Source: Vanilla planifolia (Eukaryota; Streptophyta; Magnoliopsida; Asparagales; Orchidaceae). From it: 64,000 nucleotides of DNA. The notes under the pieces are model-generated. The model was not told the origin of the DNA and ran no database searches. It saw nothing but the letters and a program-made list of their open reading frames with translations. The position numbers were made by a program, and so were the translations under genes. The stretch is taken from assembly GCA_023846275.1 (NCBI GenBank), contig JAIUJO010000160.1, positions 1 through 64,000 on the forward strand. The letters are read 5' to 3'. Below are positions 49,880 to 62,900 of the stretch, in pieces (position 1 is the first letter of the stretch; the number at the start of each line of letters is the position of its first letter).

Positions 49880-50250
49880 ATGATGGGTATAACATAATCT
49901 CCTTTCCTTCATATATGAAGGTAACACATTACACTTCCATGTAAGCTATCTTCTTTATCATATAACCAATGTGTTCTAATGGTAAGGCTACTTACTTTCA
50001 CTAAGACAATTGATTTTTGTATGGAAATTGATTTTTGTTATTTGAAGCTGCAATGTGTAGGTAGCAATTATCTATGAATATTAACCTATCATTTTGGTAG
50101 TATTATATCAAATATAATTGATGAAATTATCGTTCTTTATGGTAATTTGACATAGTCTATCATTAATTCTAATGAAGGTACTAGAGATGTTAATTTGCCT
50201 CCAATCTTCAATTGATCCTAATTTAATACTACATCTTACTATAGTTATCA
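49880..50250 (-). pseudogene. Gypsy aspartic protease remnant
   Basis: After the zinc knuckle, minus-strand translation gives VRCSIKLGSIEDWRQINISS then TFIRINDRLCQITIKNDNF, matching the EDWRRT.IF.T...CGD.VC..IIDSGS stretch of plant gypsy proteases. The catalytic D(S/T)G triad is lost: IKNDNF, near 50,150-50,110, replaces I.D.GS.IN, with changes consistent with G-to-A decay. WKCNVLPSYM near 49,915 corresponds to W.CDVLPMD, just before the expected LGRPWL flap region. This gag-protease order confirms the element's minus-strand sense. Confidence 0.75.
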
Positions 50251-51250
50251 GTGATCCAATATAGTAAAGAATTTCACCAAATATTTATAATTCTTTGTTG
50301 TCCTCCTTATTTTAGTGTATAACCTCTTCTTCCCCAAATTCAACATGTTTTCTGCATCTTCTTCTATGTGTATGCATTTGGGTCTCTTAGGATATTAGGA
50401 AACAACATGCCATTTGTCGTGACAATGAGAACGTTGAACTCTATGAGTAGATGGTTTGCCTGACAGTTAGATTTACTGTGCCAAAGTTATGGGTGTTGGG
50501 GCAAAGGTTACTTGTGGGGTAGTAATTGGAATAGTGGAAGTAGTGAGACAATTTTGAGGGTGGGAAGTAGTTTAAAGAATCTTGTTATTATATGAAGTCT
50601 ATCCCTTAAATCTTTCCACTTCTTGGACTACTTTATATGCTTTTTCTAAACTAGTGGCACTTCTTAAATAAGACTTAGCTTGAATGGACACTTTTATCAT
50701 AGTAAAAAATTGAGACAATACTACTTGATCAAGCACTTAGACACCACATTTGGGCTTAATTCTAAAATTTAGTAATGCACTCAAAAATAGTATTCAAATC
50801 TTGGAATAGATGTTGTCATTTGCACAAACATTCATCTAAATATGACGTGATAACATACATATTAACTTGGTGATCATCATTCCAACCTTATCTTCTATCA
50901 ATGGTTTTTGAAGTGAATGCCTAGTATATGTTCCAATTTGTTTGGTTCATTTTCATAGGATATTTCACCATTTTTAGAGTCACTTATCATTTAACCACTT
51001 GATCTGTGGTTTCTATATAACCTATTATTCCTGTATTATTCCATTCATTCTATAAAAGTTTCTAAGGTCGATCTTAGCTTCTGCATCAAATGAATTAGTT
51101 TTGGAATTCTACATAATACTATCGGATATATGTGTGCTTGTACCAAATGTCAATTGAACATTCTATATTATGTTTTGGACGTAGTTATCAAAACTACTGA
51201 GTTGGGAACAATTTTCATAATTTGCCATCATATAGAGAAAGAAAATAAAA
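50250..51250 (-). pseudogene. Gypsy gag remnant with zinc knuckle
   Basis: The clearest stretch is 50,665-50,600, ATSLEKAYKVVQEVERFKG, the conserved SLEEAY..A...E segment near the end of plant gypsy Gag. A proline/threonine-rich linker follows (PITTPQVTFAPTPI, near 50,510), then a CCHC zinc knuckle at about 50,440-50,400: RSHCHDKWHVVS, a stop, then YPKRPKC. The spacing is that of CX2CX4HX4C, but the first and last Cys are replaced by Arg and Tyr. The N-terminal capsid half upstream to 51,250 carries many stops and only loose similarity. Confidence 0.8.
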
Positions 51251-51330
51251 TAAATCTCAAAAAGTAATAAGAGTGAAAAAAATAAATAAAAACTATTCCT
51301 TCAAACTTGAAAACATATTTTTTTGCTTAC

Positions 51331-51507
<177 letters not shown>

Positions 51508-51589
51508 ACTCGTAACAATTAATAATAATTGGATAAAATTACAAAATTGTTTAAAAATATGCTAAAATTAATAAAAGTTTGTAAAGTTA

Positions 51590-51606
51590 ACCATGCTTTG
51601 ATACTA
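51590..51606 (-). promoter_or_regulatory. Retroelement primer binding site (Met-tRNA type)
   Basis: The minus strand reads TAGTATCAAAGCATGGT. This matches the usual plant PBS TGGTATCAGAGC, complementary to the 3' end of initiator Met-tRNA, with two G-to-A changes. It directly abuts the 5' LTR end at 51,607, which fixes the strand and boundary of the element. Confidence 0.85.
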
Positions 51607-53014
51607 AGTAAATTTTGGATGATATTCTAAAACCTATTTTGGCTCATAGATAATTAGGAATTCCTTAAGTTCAAATAATATAACTATATAAGGGTTTACT
51701 TATGGTGCTTTATTTTTAGAATCAGAAATTCTAGGATCATCAGATAAATAAGGACATTATCTACAAAACAAGGCCATGCATTGATTTATAATATAGGGGA
51801 TCTAAACCTAAATGAAAAGTAGTCTTAACGATCCAGACCCACATTACTCACATTGGTGATGATGTCGCTAAGTACATACATAGTTGTAATTCTTAGACTG
51901 TGAAATTAGAATTAACATGGCTAGCTGCACAAATAAGAAAGTTGAATGTGACAAGTAAATTTTGTAAAAGATGAAATAAAGGGGTTAGGAACTGGCCTAG
52001 TAGTTATGATGGTGTTATTGAATATTTGGCAATAGGTAAGGATGTCTTATACAATACTTAGCACTCTTTTCTCTAAGACACTTTTAAAATCATACCATCA
52101 AATTATTTGCATAGAACACCCTTGTATCAATTAAAATTGGTGAAATCACTTTGTAACTTAAAAATTGCCTTATGTACAACGTGGTGAGGATCCCTATCTA
52201 TCAAGAACTCTTGTAAAATAGGAACTTTATAACATTGGAATATTAAATGATATTTTAGAATAGAAAGTGACACATTTTGAATTCTAAATGATATTTAAGA
52301 ATTTGAAAATTTTTTGAAAATTAATTTTTATAAATAGCTATTCAATTGGTTGTCATTTTTCATGCAAGTGCTAAATAATTTATAAGATGGCTCGTTCCAT
52401 GATTGATATGACATAGGTGGAGAAGCATTTGATGAGTTAGTGTGTGTTTATGGGCCATGTATTTTTGTAGATTGAGTCAACAAGTGTTGATGGGTGCCAT
52501 ATTATGACGATTCAGTATAGGTTAAGGGGATCAACTAGTTTGAAGGGCTAACAAGGGTAGAGCAGAACACAAGAGTTATTACTACCATTAATATACTACT
52601 AATGGTGGTGATAATGGTAGTATGTAGTTATAGAAGTTAGGTGGCAACAAAAAAATCTAGTATATAACTTAAAGCATTTTTAAAATCATTTTCAATGAAA
52701 TTTTGCACCGGTCAAATTATGTGACTATTGTATGAACACACTATTCCAAATTTTAGGATCAAAAAAATCTAAAATGGTGTCATTTATTTTAAATTTTGAA
52801 ACTAATGTATAGACGAAAATAAATTGATAAATTGGAAATAAAACAATAGAAATATGTAATAAATAAGTGTAGACAATTTGACCCCTAAAATAGTGAGGAT
52901 AATAATGATCAATGAGAAGCAAAGAAGTGAATCATTGAATGGTTATGAATTTGAATATTAGTAGTACGACTCAAAGTAGAATGTCTACATGATGTACATG
53001 ATGCTACTACATTA
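51607..53014 (-). mobile_element. 5' LTR of nested gypsy element
   Basis: About 1.41 kb, collinear with the 3' LTR at 47,263-48,698. On the minus strand it starts TAATGTAGTAGCATC (partner TGATGCAGTAGCATC) and ends next to the PBS. Divergence between the two LTRs is obvious by eye, with many transitions and small gaps, so insertion is ancient. A 65-codon minus-strand frame at 52,725-52,922 is not shared with the partner. Confidence 0.85.
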
Positions 53015-53019
53015 ATATT
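53015..53019. repeat. Target site duplication, right copy
   Basis: ATATT immediately outside the 5' LTR end, identical to 47,258-47,262. Confidence 0.65.
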
Positions 53020-54450
53020 TTTTGTTGTATTGTTTTGGGCATTTTGTTAACCTTCTTGATTTTAATGCTATCTTCTATATCCCAATAAGGTTTGTTGATA
53101 AATAAAAAATTACTCTCCACCACTTTATAAAATGTTGAATGCATGTACAATTTTTTTGGTACATGTCCTCTTTTGGTCTTTACTCACGATCTTTGGAATA
53201 TTAGAGTGGTATTGGTGAGTGATTTGGAACCATTTTACATGGATTGTTTTATATTTCTATTGGATATGTTTTTTTCCAATACTTATTTACTAGACTTTTG
53301 TCGTGCCTTTTCAAAACCCACCTCCCTTTTATAAAATTGAGAACCTAAGTGAAGATCAAATGCAAGAAGGTGAGGTCCTTTCGGCTACATTGGTTTATTT
53401 AATACTTAAACTTCGTCATTACAATAAAAGGAGGAATGGCTGAATTTGTATATCCATTTATAGAAGAAATAACATTAAAGATACCCATAACCATATATGG
53501 TCTTTTGAGATGTGTTGTAATAAAGGTTAAATGGTTTACAATATCCTTCTCTCTGCCCTCATACATTTAGCATATATTATTGTATAGTACTAGAGTAGTT
53601 GGTAGCTAGACTTGTCGTTGAGTTGATGAATGAATTGCTCATGATCATATAATTTATAACAATTCGTGCTTTCTTTCTAAAGAACATAGATCTCAACGGA
53701 AGAAGTTTTTACAAAATGTTCATATACAAATGACATAGCCAAGTGGGGCAACTTCTGCTCCTATAATGCTTTTTCTGGCAAGAGAATTAATTAAATGCTT
53801 GAGGTGGGATATTGATCTCATTTTCATGAACACTTTTATGTTTCAAACTAGGGTATTATCTTCTAATCTTGTGTTATCTAAAAATGTTAAGGTTTCTTAG
53901 TTTATATGTTTTCCTTTTAAACACATATAATAATCAAAACCTCTCCTTATTCTTCTTTTAGATCATTCAGTTTTCGATGGGGTAAAATCATTTTTGATCA
54001 AGTTGTATTGACAAGAATTTATTTCTCTTTTGAGCAAGTAATTTTTTATTTTTATTTGGTGTTGAAGATCAAGTATTATTTGATGACATGAACATAATGC
54101 TGCAAAATGTGTATCCTCGCTATTTTTCTTTCTTAAATGCTGCAATTATCATAGCTCTTGTTTAAAGTTTTTCTAATTTTTTATCAAATTAAGTTTACCA
54201 TTATCTATGCTCATGCCTTGTTAGAAGCTTCATTTGACACATCGCAATAATTGGTTCTTTCACCCAAATTAGGACTAGGGCAATAGGAATTATTATCCTT
54301 AACACTATATAATATGGAGAGCTTATATGCTTTGTTGATAGATGCATCATGTCCACCTCAGGTTCCTCTTTATTATTCATCCCCTCATCCTATTTAATTG
54401 GAGTTCACTTAGAAATAATGAGGCCACTGTGTCTAAGTTCCTTATGATAT
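53020..54450 (-). pseudogene. LINE endonuclease region (weakly preserved)
   Basis: Placed between ORF1 and RT, this is where an apurinic endonuclease should lie. The readable end, 53,130-53,020, gives STFYKVVESNFLFINKPYW and a following I.KVNKM piece, similar to the F.FE..WL.HP.F..+V...W end of the endonuclease and the LK.LK..LK.W linker. No catalytic motif (QETK, GGDFN, SDH) survives clearly, so the assignment rests mainly on position. Plus-strand frames at 53,143 and minus-strand frames at 53,963 show no identity. Confidence 0.5.
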
Positions 54451-55000
54451 TTCTATAATTAATAGAAGAGTTACCATGGTTACAACATTCTCAGTGCTAG
54501 TTAGGTTGATTGCCATACTAAATCCTTTGCTAGAATCCTTTAAATCTACTTCCTTTTACATAATTCTAATCCATTTTTTATAGTTTTTTTGCTAAATTGA
54601 ATTTAATACAAACTCTAGGCACAGTTAGATAGGTTTGATTTAGAGTTGTAGCATCTATGAAGTATAAAGCCACCTTGTTGAGCAATTGAGTAGGTAGGTG
54701 CTCAAATGAGACTCCTTTTAGAGTGATGAAAACAAAAATATTGAGATGAAAATTTTAATACATCATGAACATTCTCATTTGAACTTCTTCCACATTACAC
54801 AACTTGTTAACCAAACATAGTAGAAAATCCTCCACTTTCTCAAACATAACCAAGATATGTTTGTTGTTTAACAATCAAACATTAACTTCACTTAAAAGAA
54901 AAATTTTATTAAAGGTGTTATCATTTCAATGCTAGAAAAGCCATATGGGTATTCCTCAACTAATGCCATCCTAAATTAGTAGCTATTTCTCAAATTTCAT
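54450..55000 (-). pseudogene. LINE ORF1, DUF4283-like domain (dead)
   Basis: The minus strand reads VSFEHLPTQLLNKVALYFID then ATTLNQTYLTVPRVCIKFNL at about 54,710-54,590. This matches the DUF4283 signature LP...W....L..IG...G..I.VD..T....R...ARVCVE.DL, which in plants marks Gag-like proteins of L1-type LINEs and their RNA-binding ORF1. A possible W...V.G..F..I..E.LP continuation follows toward 54,500. The zinc knuckle that normally comes next cannot be read. Confidence 0.7.
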
Positions 55001-55099
55001 TTTCTTCAAAGGTAATGTCTTGTTCCCTATTGAATGTAATTTTATATTTGATTCAAATTGGGGTTAGATTGTTAATTTTATGAAATAGCTCACAAAGAA

Positions 55100-56900
55100 G
55101 AGGTTGATGGAGGAAAGACCAACTTGGGTTAGTGATTTATTTGAGTAGATCAAATGTTAAATTAAGAATCTAAATTAGGTTGAGGAAATGCCATTTATTC
55201 TAGGCTCAATCTATAATTTATATACCATTAATTAAAAAATCCATTGAAACATAGAACTATTTACCAATCACTTATTACCCAAAACCCATTATTTGTAGCT
55301 CATTAAATATCACTTATCACCCATTAAAATAACTTAAATTCATTATCACCATAAAACTCTTGTATCAACTTGGCATAATAGTTCGAGGTACACTATATAA
55401 TATTTTATATTATATTTTCTTACTATAAATTTATGTGTATCTGTGTGTGTGTGTATACATATATATCCTTCTTACTACATGTTAGTTTTGATGTATGAGT
55501 TGAGGTTTCCTAGTTGTGCTCGATTGCTCACTGTCACCTTTTATTTTTTTAAGATTCAGCAAGTTAAGAGTTATATCAAATCAGGACTTGGGATCATCAG
55601 AGTGAATGCATTAGTTAGTCAATTTTTGTTTTGCTTTAATAAATATTAATATTTAAGTCATTATCTCTATTCTCCATTATACGTTCTACTTTTTATGGAT
55701 TTTATAGTGTAGCAAATTGTAATGTTGGTCTTTAGCATTTGGATTTTTTGCTGACTTCAAGTTAGACTTGAATTATAATTTCATTTCAGAATTAGATAGT
55801 TATAATTTTTATGACCAAGATTATTATTCTTGTAATTGATTGATATCATTATTTTAGTATTCTAGCATGTATAATTCTTTTCTGTTAGTGGATTGAGGGA
55901 TATTTAGATGTAGTTTCTTTTGTGGTTGGTAAAAGAATTGGATACAATCTTAGTGTCGCAAGAAGTACCACATGGGAAATAGTGGCTTGCTTCGTAATCC
56001 CTTGCACCAAACTTGAATGAGTTAACACAAAGGCAACTAAATAATTTTGTTACAACACTTCTCATAATTTACAAAGCACAAATACTATACATTAAAAGGA
56101 TAATATGGAAAAGCTTTTAATGGTGAGTGAAGATATTTTAATCCAAAGTTGTTGCAGCAAGCACTCTTCTTCTCACTTTTATTTATAAGAAAACGAAATT
56201 ATTAGCTTATTCTAAGTTGAAAGTCATGTTATTAAAATTTTATTTGTTAATTATGCCCCATTTTAGATGTTATAATTGTTTAATTTTTTTTACAAACTGA
56301 GCAACTAGCTGTTAATAGTGTCATGTTGTTTTCATGCTATTACGATTAAAACTTCACAAATTGATGGTATGATTGTACTAAAAGAATATGATCCTTTTTC
56401 TATAAAGTAATAAGTAAAGGTTTAATATTCTGACCACTTAAGTAGTAAATAATGAGCTTTGGAAGGCCATCCACTTCACATAGAGCCAAATCTATTGGCC
56501 ACATTGTTCCAAAGCTATGCCATGTTCTTAAAGAATGCCACCAAAAACTTCACTTCTATTAAATGTGGTTTTTTGTTTCTATTCCAATCATTAAGAATTT
56601 ATTCTTTGTTGAGTAAATCATCCAAAAAGGATTAGTTGATAGTTTTCTTGCCTATGTTCTCCTCAAACTTTGCAAGACTTAAGAACACAAATAATTGAAA
56701 AGATATGCATCATTAATATAACAAAATATTTAATAAAATTTAGTGTAAAGACATGTTGTAAAACTCCATTTAAATGTTAGCTTAACTCCCTTTCATTTCA
56801 AGCATGTTGCTTCTCACCCTTTTGTATCATTCAAGATTTTTGTGAATTCCAATGATTAGGCAAATTCTAGTGAAGTTGTTGATGGTAAAGGTTTTGCAAA
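55100..56900. other. Unassigned stretch, possible copia 3' end
   Basis: No recognisable motif on either strand. A short (TG)n/(TA)n run at 55,440-55,466 is the only simple repeat. The part nearest 56,900 may hold the 3' untranslated region and LTR of the copia remnant that ends near 57,000, but I found no partner LTR to prove this. Frames of 61-68 codons at 55,443 and 56,852 show no identity. Confidence 0.45.
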
Positions 56901-56999
56901 AATTTCTACAAATTAAGATCTATGTAAAAAACCCTAGAGCACTACCCTTCCTTTGTATAAGAACTATAAAAATGTCACAACGGATTGGTACATTGGTGA

Positions 57000-57330
57000 A
57001 GGGTAAGAAATATTCTGAAAGTTGTTACCTAATCTAAATAACTTGAGTTCCACTTCTACCAACTACTATATTTTTCAGATTCTATTGTAAAAAGAAAACC
57101 AAAATTTTACTTATTTCTAGCCCATGAAATGATTGAGTTACCATGAAACCAAAATGCGATAAATGCATTCTTCTTTTTAGTTCTACATCAAGAAAATAAA
57201 AATCAATATTGGTAACTAAGTCAAAACCTAATTCACATCTAGTGTAGCAATAGGATATTTAAAAGTTTTCTTCATAGCTTGAATATGGGATTCCTCTAGA
57301 TTGGCCAAAAATTTTGTACAAAATTCTCAA
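57000..57330 (-). pseudogene. Copia RNase H remnant
   Basis: Translation on the minus strand with frame changes gives IQAMKKTFKYPIATLDV (for A..RIL.YL.GT.D.GL), then a degraded GY.D.D.A.....RKSTSGY block, FHGNSIISWARNK at about 57,150-57,115 (for LG...ISW.S.KQ) and a SEKYSS..W trace of STAEAEY. The last piece, near 57,030, reads VIW.R.QLSEYF, for the W...L...L end. This is the standard end of copia Pol. Confidence 0.8.
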
Positions 57331-57959
57331 TAAACACAAATCTAAGCACACTATATTTATGGTAAAATAATTAAATAATAATCTGTTTATACATCTCCAC
57401 ACAAATTGCTTAATTATTCTCTTTTATTTTCCCTATCTTGTTCATTTATAACTTTCCCTTTAATTTATTATGTAATGGTTCATCATCAATGCTTAGTTTT
57501 TCAAGCTTCTCAATTTGATCAAATACCCTTTGACAACTATATCAACTATAGGAAGACTTACAAAACCTCACATGAATAGTTTCCATTACAACATGAATTC
57601 TATTATTTAATGCTCCTTATGATGTGCTATTCATGTTACAACTTAAGAAAAGTCCATCATCAACATAAGATAAAGATTATATAATTTTCATTTCAATCAA
57701 TAAAAAAGTATTTAAAGGAAACACATGTAAGAGAGATATTTTTATTTTTTTATCATATTATAATTCATAAGGAACAACCAAAAGCAAAAGCTTTATAAGA
57801 ACTCTATTACATACATAATAAGAAGACTAATTATATTAACACAAAAGCTCTTTTTTACAATGTACTCATTCAAAATATGCATAGTCTTTTATACTAATGT
57901 TGTATTTCATCTCTAACCTAAATCATTATTTTGACGTGTTCTAGATTATGAGAAAGTTT

Positions 57960-58450
57960 GTGATATTCCATTATGATTACGATATTCCATTAATAATTTT
58001 TTTAGATTCTCTTCTTTGGTCACTTCTAATATATCCTTGGAATAAATCAAGGTTCATTTGTAATCTACTCACTAAATTTGTAAACTATTTAAATGCCACT
58101 TTTCTTATTGATGAAAATCATATAAGTATTCTATAAAAAATTATTAGTTATCACAAAATAATACTTCCGTCATCCAAGATTGCATGGATGAATGGGTTGC
58201 CAAACAATTCTAAGTGTATGAAGTCTAATTGTTCTCTAGTCATCACTTGCATTATGATTCAACTGAGGTTTTTGTGTGTTTTTCAAATTAGCAATGCACA
58301 CAAATAGACTCATCATTCTAATAAAGATTAGGCAAATCCCTAACCAAGTTATATTTTATGGTTTTCTTAAGCGTTGACAAGCAAAAGCAAAAATGACCTT
58401 CTGTGCCACAAATCAACACCATTCACTCATGATGCATATCATTGTGTTCC
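57960..58450 (-). pseudogene. Copia pre-integrase/integrase remnant
   Basis: The minus strand shows NLVRDLPNLY..NDESICVHC near 58,350-58,290, matching the G.PNL......C..C..GK segment of the GAG-pre-integrase domain (HHCC zinc site), then EKHTKTSVES for GKQT..SF.S, LDFIHLELFGNPF near 58,235-58,195 for LELIH.DLFGP, and a VIT.NFLYTYMIF-like DDYSRYTW.. block near 58,150. LFQGYIRSDQRRES at about 58,040-57,995 corresponds to ...IRSDNGGEF; the second catalytic Asp is still Asp, but the G-G following is changed. Typical of the Ty1/copia superfamily. Confidence 0.8.
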
Positions 58451-58949
58451 ACTTGTTTTTATATTCTTGAAATGTAGTACTTATATACTCTTATTTCCAA
58501 GTGATATATTGAAGGGTTTTTATTTCTAGTTAAAATAAATTCTATAATGTTACAAAAAACACAAAACATAGAGTCGCATTAACGCTTATTGCAATGAAGA
58601 TTGTTTTTAAAACCTTGCACTAATAGTATGTTTTTTATAGTTACGTGTGAGTTGCAACTTTTTTAAGTTTATATGACTATCAACTTGGAGTTTTTTCCAA
58701 GTTCAACTTGAGCACCGTTATATTACATGAAGATGATGAATAGTTAGGAGTCACTAGTCATGTTCCACAATTAAGAACTATAAAAATTCAGCACATCTAG
58801 TCTTGGATGGAACCCAAGCATGCACAAGTCAACCACTTATTAGAATTAGGGATTTGAAACCTTTTATATCGAGTTGTCCTAACATAAATAGTAATCAAAC
58901 TAACTACTCTTCCCAAATATATCTCTGAAAATTTGTGTGAATATTACTT

Positions 58950-59515
58950 TTAACCTTACATCAAGATTTAATTTGGCCATGTTTCAAAGTATAGTTACAT
59001 TTGAAATAGGTAGCATATTAAATAATGCATGAATTCTTCACAATATCAATGGAACAAAATGTAGCAACATGCACGATGTTTTTAAACTCACTCAATTATT
59101 GAGCTAGCATTCTTTTTGAATTATCAAATTAGGTGACTCCACTCTAGTAATTTTTGAGTTGAATTAAATGTTTAGCATTAATATGATTTAATGTTTCACA
59201 TAATCGCAATTAGGTTGCTTGCTTTTCTTTCATCATATTGCACAAAAGGCCATGTTTCTATATTTTCAACTCTTGCTTTATACATAGGGTAACCAAGATG
59301 AATGTATACATGCATTTTGCATCCTTGGAATACTAGTTCATCATTTTGTTTCATCTTCCCTTTCTAGTTTCTTATCTATATTGAATCTTTTACTTGTAAC
59401 ACTTTTTTGAAATAAGCAAGATAATCCTTTATAGATTAATGCTACCTTATAAGTGGAATAGTATTCTGAATTAGAGAGCATTTTAAGGTTAAAATTAGAT
59501 ATGGTGTGAGGAAAT
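58950..59515. other. Unassigned stretch
   Basis: No motif seen on either strand. By position it could contain copia gag or leader sequence. Confidence 0.4.
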
Positions 59516-59945
59516 TATATATAGAGAGATAGAGAAAAAGAAAAAAATTAAGACAAATAGTCAAGTAATCAAAAGAGATAAAGAACCATAGAGATTTTAA
59601 GAGACTAAGATAATTGTAAAGGGAGAGACACATGTAGATACTTGCAAATAATTGTCTAGAGAAAGAGAGAGCTAGAGGAGACAAAAAGTTAAAGATGTAA
59701 AAGTTTTAAAAGAGAGAAGGAAGAGAGAGAATAGTAGGAAAAAGAAAAAAGAGTCTTTGATAGGGAATGTGATGGACAGAGTTATATAGATTAAGAAGAA
59801 AGCAAATAGTAACAATGAGAGTAAGATAAATTGATGCACATGATAGAAAAAATAATGTGATAAGGAAAAAGCAAAAGAGAGGAAACAAATGCTTGAGAAA
59901 GTTAAAGAAAAATTAACAAAAAAATAAATGAACAATCTCACACTA
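59515..59945. repeat. Purine-rich low-complexity tract
   Basis: The plus strand is dominated by A and G (agagagat, gaaaaagaaaaaaa, agagagaaggaagagag). The complementary strand therefore lacks stop codons and gives three overlapping Ser/Leu/Phe-rich frames (59,442-59,941) that are compositional artefacts. The tract lies directly before the second 400-bp array. Confidence 0.85.
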
Positions 59946-59959
59946 CAACACCATTATAT

Positions 59960-62900
59960 GAACAACAGAAAAGAAAAAAATTTATTATTAAATTTATTCA
60001 TATTTGATTGTAATTATTTATATTTACTATAATAAAAATGTTAATTTTTTAAGAAATATATTTTTGTAATATTTTTATTTAAAACATAATTTTACATAAT
60101 ATTGGCATAAAATTTTTTTTTTCTTTTTAATTTGATAATTCAAATTTAATCAAAATGTTATCCAAAGATGATGAAATAAATAATGTTAGACTCATCCTAA
60201 TGAGCTCTATCTAATTAGACAAAACTTTTTATATATTTAAATATTTTCTTTTCAATTATTTTGATACACTTTATGAAATATTTTTGACACAAACATAATG
60301 TGACATTTGAGGATGTCACCCTCAAATTTCTTTATATATTGGAAAATAGTATCCCTATAATTTATCTCATTTCCAACTTTTTCTCTTTGATTTGATTATT
60401 TTGCTACGTAATGCTAAAGTAGCTATTTTGTGAACTTTATATCACCTTGGTTTTTGTTTTATTACACATTTTAATTTATTATCATTTGAATTTTAATATA
60501 TGTCTACTTAATATTAAAAAGGTATTTTAGTATTATTTATAATAATTTGCATTTTGAATTCTGAGCAGCTCAAAATGAAGCCAAATGGAAGTGAAAAAAA
60601 TGTTGTTGAACTTGTCTCAATGATCACTATCTGATTAAATATTTACTATTATATATTTATGTAAATTGTTTGTCTAGAATTTTGGCATGCATTACAATGC
60701 TGATTGACTTAACCATAATTTTATGACCAAGGATGTTAAGCTTGACCTCGTTAATATCTTGGAATGCAACTTTCACATGCAATTGATCTCATTCTCCAAA
60801 TATTTTGTTATAATTTTGTTATGTTAATACAAAACTCTAATTATATTATTTATGACCCTTACATCATTTTAATTTCATTTATTATAATTCATCAATTTAT
60901 GTCATTTTTTCTTTATTAGAAAATTTTTTAATATTAAAATAATTATTTATTACTATTTATCCTTATATTTTTTATAATTTGTACTAAGTCCAAATAAGGT
61001 CTAATAAAGATTAAAGAAATGTTATTGGAAACAACTCGATGAGCTTTAGGAAATTTAATATTCATTGTTATTTTTTGAATCCTTGTCTTATGGTTTTTTT
61101 CATTCTTTATACAACATTTTCTTACAAACTTAATTTGAAGATCGAAAATATTATAATCGATCTCTCTATTATCTTGGAATGCAACCATCCCATATAATTT
61201 ATCTTCAACTTTTTTACTTTTATTTTCTTTTGTAACAAAGAAAAACTAACTCTCGTGTGACGATTTTATTATTTCATTTTATCAATATTAAATTGTATTA
61301 GTTTTTCTCATTTTGGAATTTTTGTACATTTACTAAATATTCAAAATAAGTCATTATTATTTGTACTTATTTATTTTCGTAATTAATATTAATTCTAAAC
61401 TTGTTCCAATTAAAATGAAATAAATCTTTTGAAACTCATCTCAAAAGTATGCATTATAAAATTTGAAGGCATTTTTATTTTCCAATGTTTTAATACAATT
61501 TTGGAGAAATTTGGAATCATGCAAGATTTGACAATCGAGAATGTTGCACTTAATCTTCTTAGTATCTTAAAATTCAACTTTCTATTGATATTTCTATGAT
61601 TTGATCAAAGTTAATTTGGTTAAATTACTATTTAAATCTTAATCACCTCTTATGTATATTATTTTTGTTTGGAAAAATTATATTACTTCAATTTATCTCA
61701 TTTCTACATCAATATATGTCTACCTAATTTCAAAATAGTAATTTTTTATTTATTTTTATTTACTTTGATAATTTATAGTAAAACCAAACAATGTCTAATA
61801 TGGATGAAAAAAACATAATTGGCATAAATTGAAATTGTTCTTCTAATTAATTATTTTATTTTTATTTAAAAATTTATTTTCTTTTTTTGGGTACAATTTA
61901 TGAAATATATTTATACAAACATAATATCGCGATCGAAGATGCTACACACCATCTATTAGGTACCATGGAATGTAACGTTTTGTTAGATTTGTGTCATTTC
62001 TTCAAAAGTTTTGCTTTGACATGCTTATATTGTTGTATAATGCTAAATATCTTTTTGTATGAACTTTATAATATTTTGATTTAGTTATTTTATATTGATT
62101 CAAGTTATTTCATTTCTATTTTAATATGTGTTTACTTAATATTGAAGAAATAAGTTATGATATATGTTTTTTTGTATTTGTAATTCTTAGTAATTATAAA
62201 CAAGATCTATTGGAGATGAAAGAAATATAATCGGTTTGATCTACATGAGCTTTATCCAATTAAATAATCATTTTTTATTTTTAATGGCTTTAGTATATTT
62301 TATGAGAAATTTTGATTCATGGCTATTTTGATGATGCAGGATGTTACCTAAATCTCCTTTGCGTTTAGGAATGCAACTTTCTCATATAATTTATATTACA
62401 CATTTAAATGTTTTTGTTTTTTTAATTTTATATGTAGGTTCAAATTACCTATCTTATGACATTTATATTATTTTTATTTAACTATATTACTTTGCTTCCA
62501 TTTATCTAATTTTAGTTTTAATATAAGTTTGCTTAATATTAATTTATTAATTGTATATTTTTAATGATTTTTTTACTTTGGTAATTAATATTAATTCAAA
62601 GCATTATTAATAAAGGCATAACAAACTTTACTACATGTCTCAACAAGCTATATTTAACGAATTAATTATTTTCTCATTTTTAAAAATTAATTTTTTTTAT
62701 TGTATTAGTATTCTTCATAAAATATTCTAATTCAAACATAAAATTACACTAAAATATGTTATGCATAATCGCCTTTGTACCTTATAATTAACCTTTTTGT
62801 AAAATATATTCCCTTGTTATATTATTATGTAATTCTAAATCTCCTATTATGTGACCTTTTTAAGGCATTGATTTTGATAATTTATATTAATTTAAGATAT

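Larger units (their letters stand above)
56950..58950 (-). mobile_element. Collapsed Ty1/copia element
   Basis: Minus-strand pieces appear in copia order: pre-integrase and integrase (58,450-57,960), a short unreadable middle, then RNase H (57,330-57,000). A whole copia pol between integrase and RNase H needs about 2 kb; only about 0.6 kb remains, so most of the reverse transcriptase has been deleted. LTRs were not identified. All frames contain stops. Confidence 0.75.

Noticed and set aside
59442..59941. Three overlapping minus-strand frames of 60-89 codons with apparent membrane segments
   Set aside because: They lie opposite a purine-rich tract; a T/C-rich strand lacks stops and always yields Phe/Leu/Ser strings.
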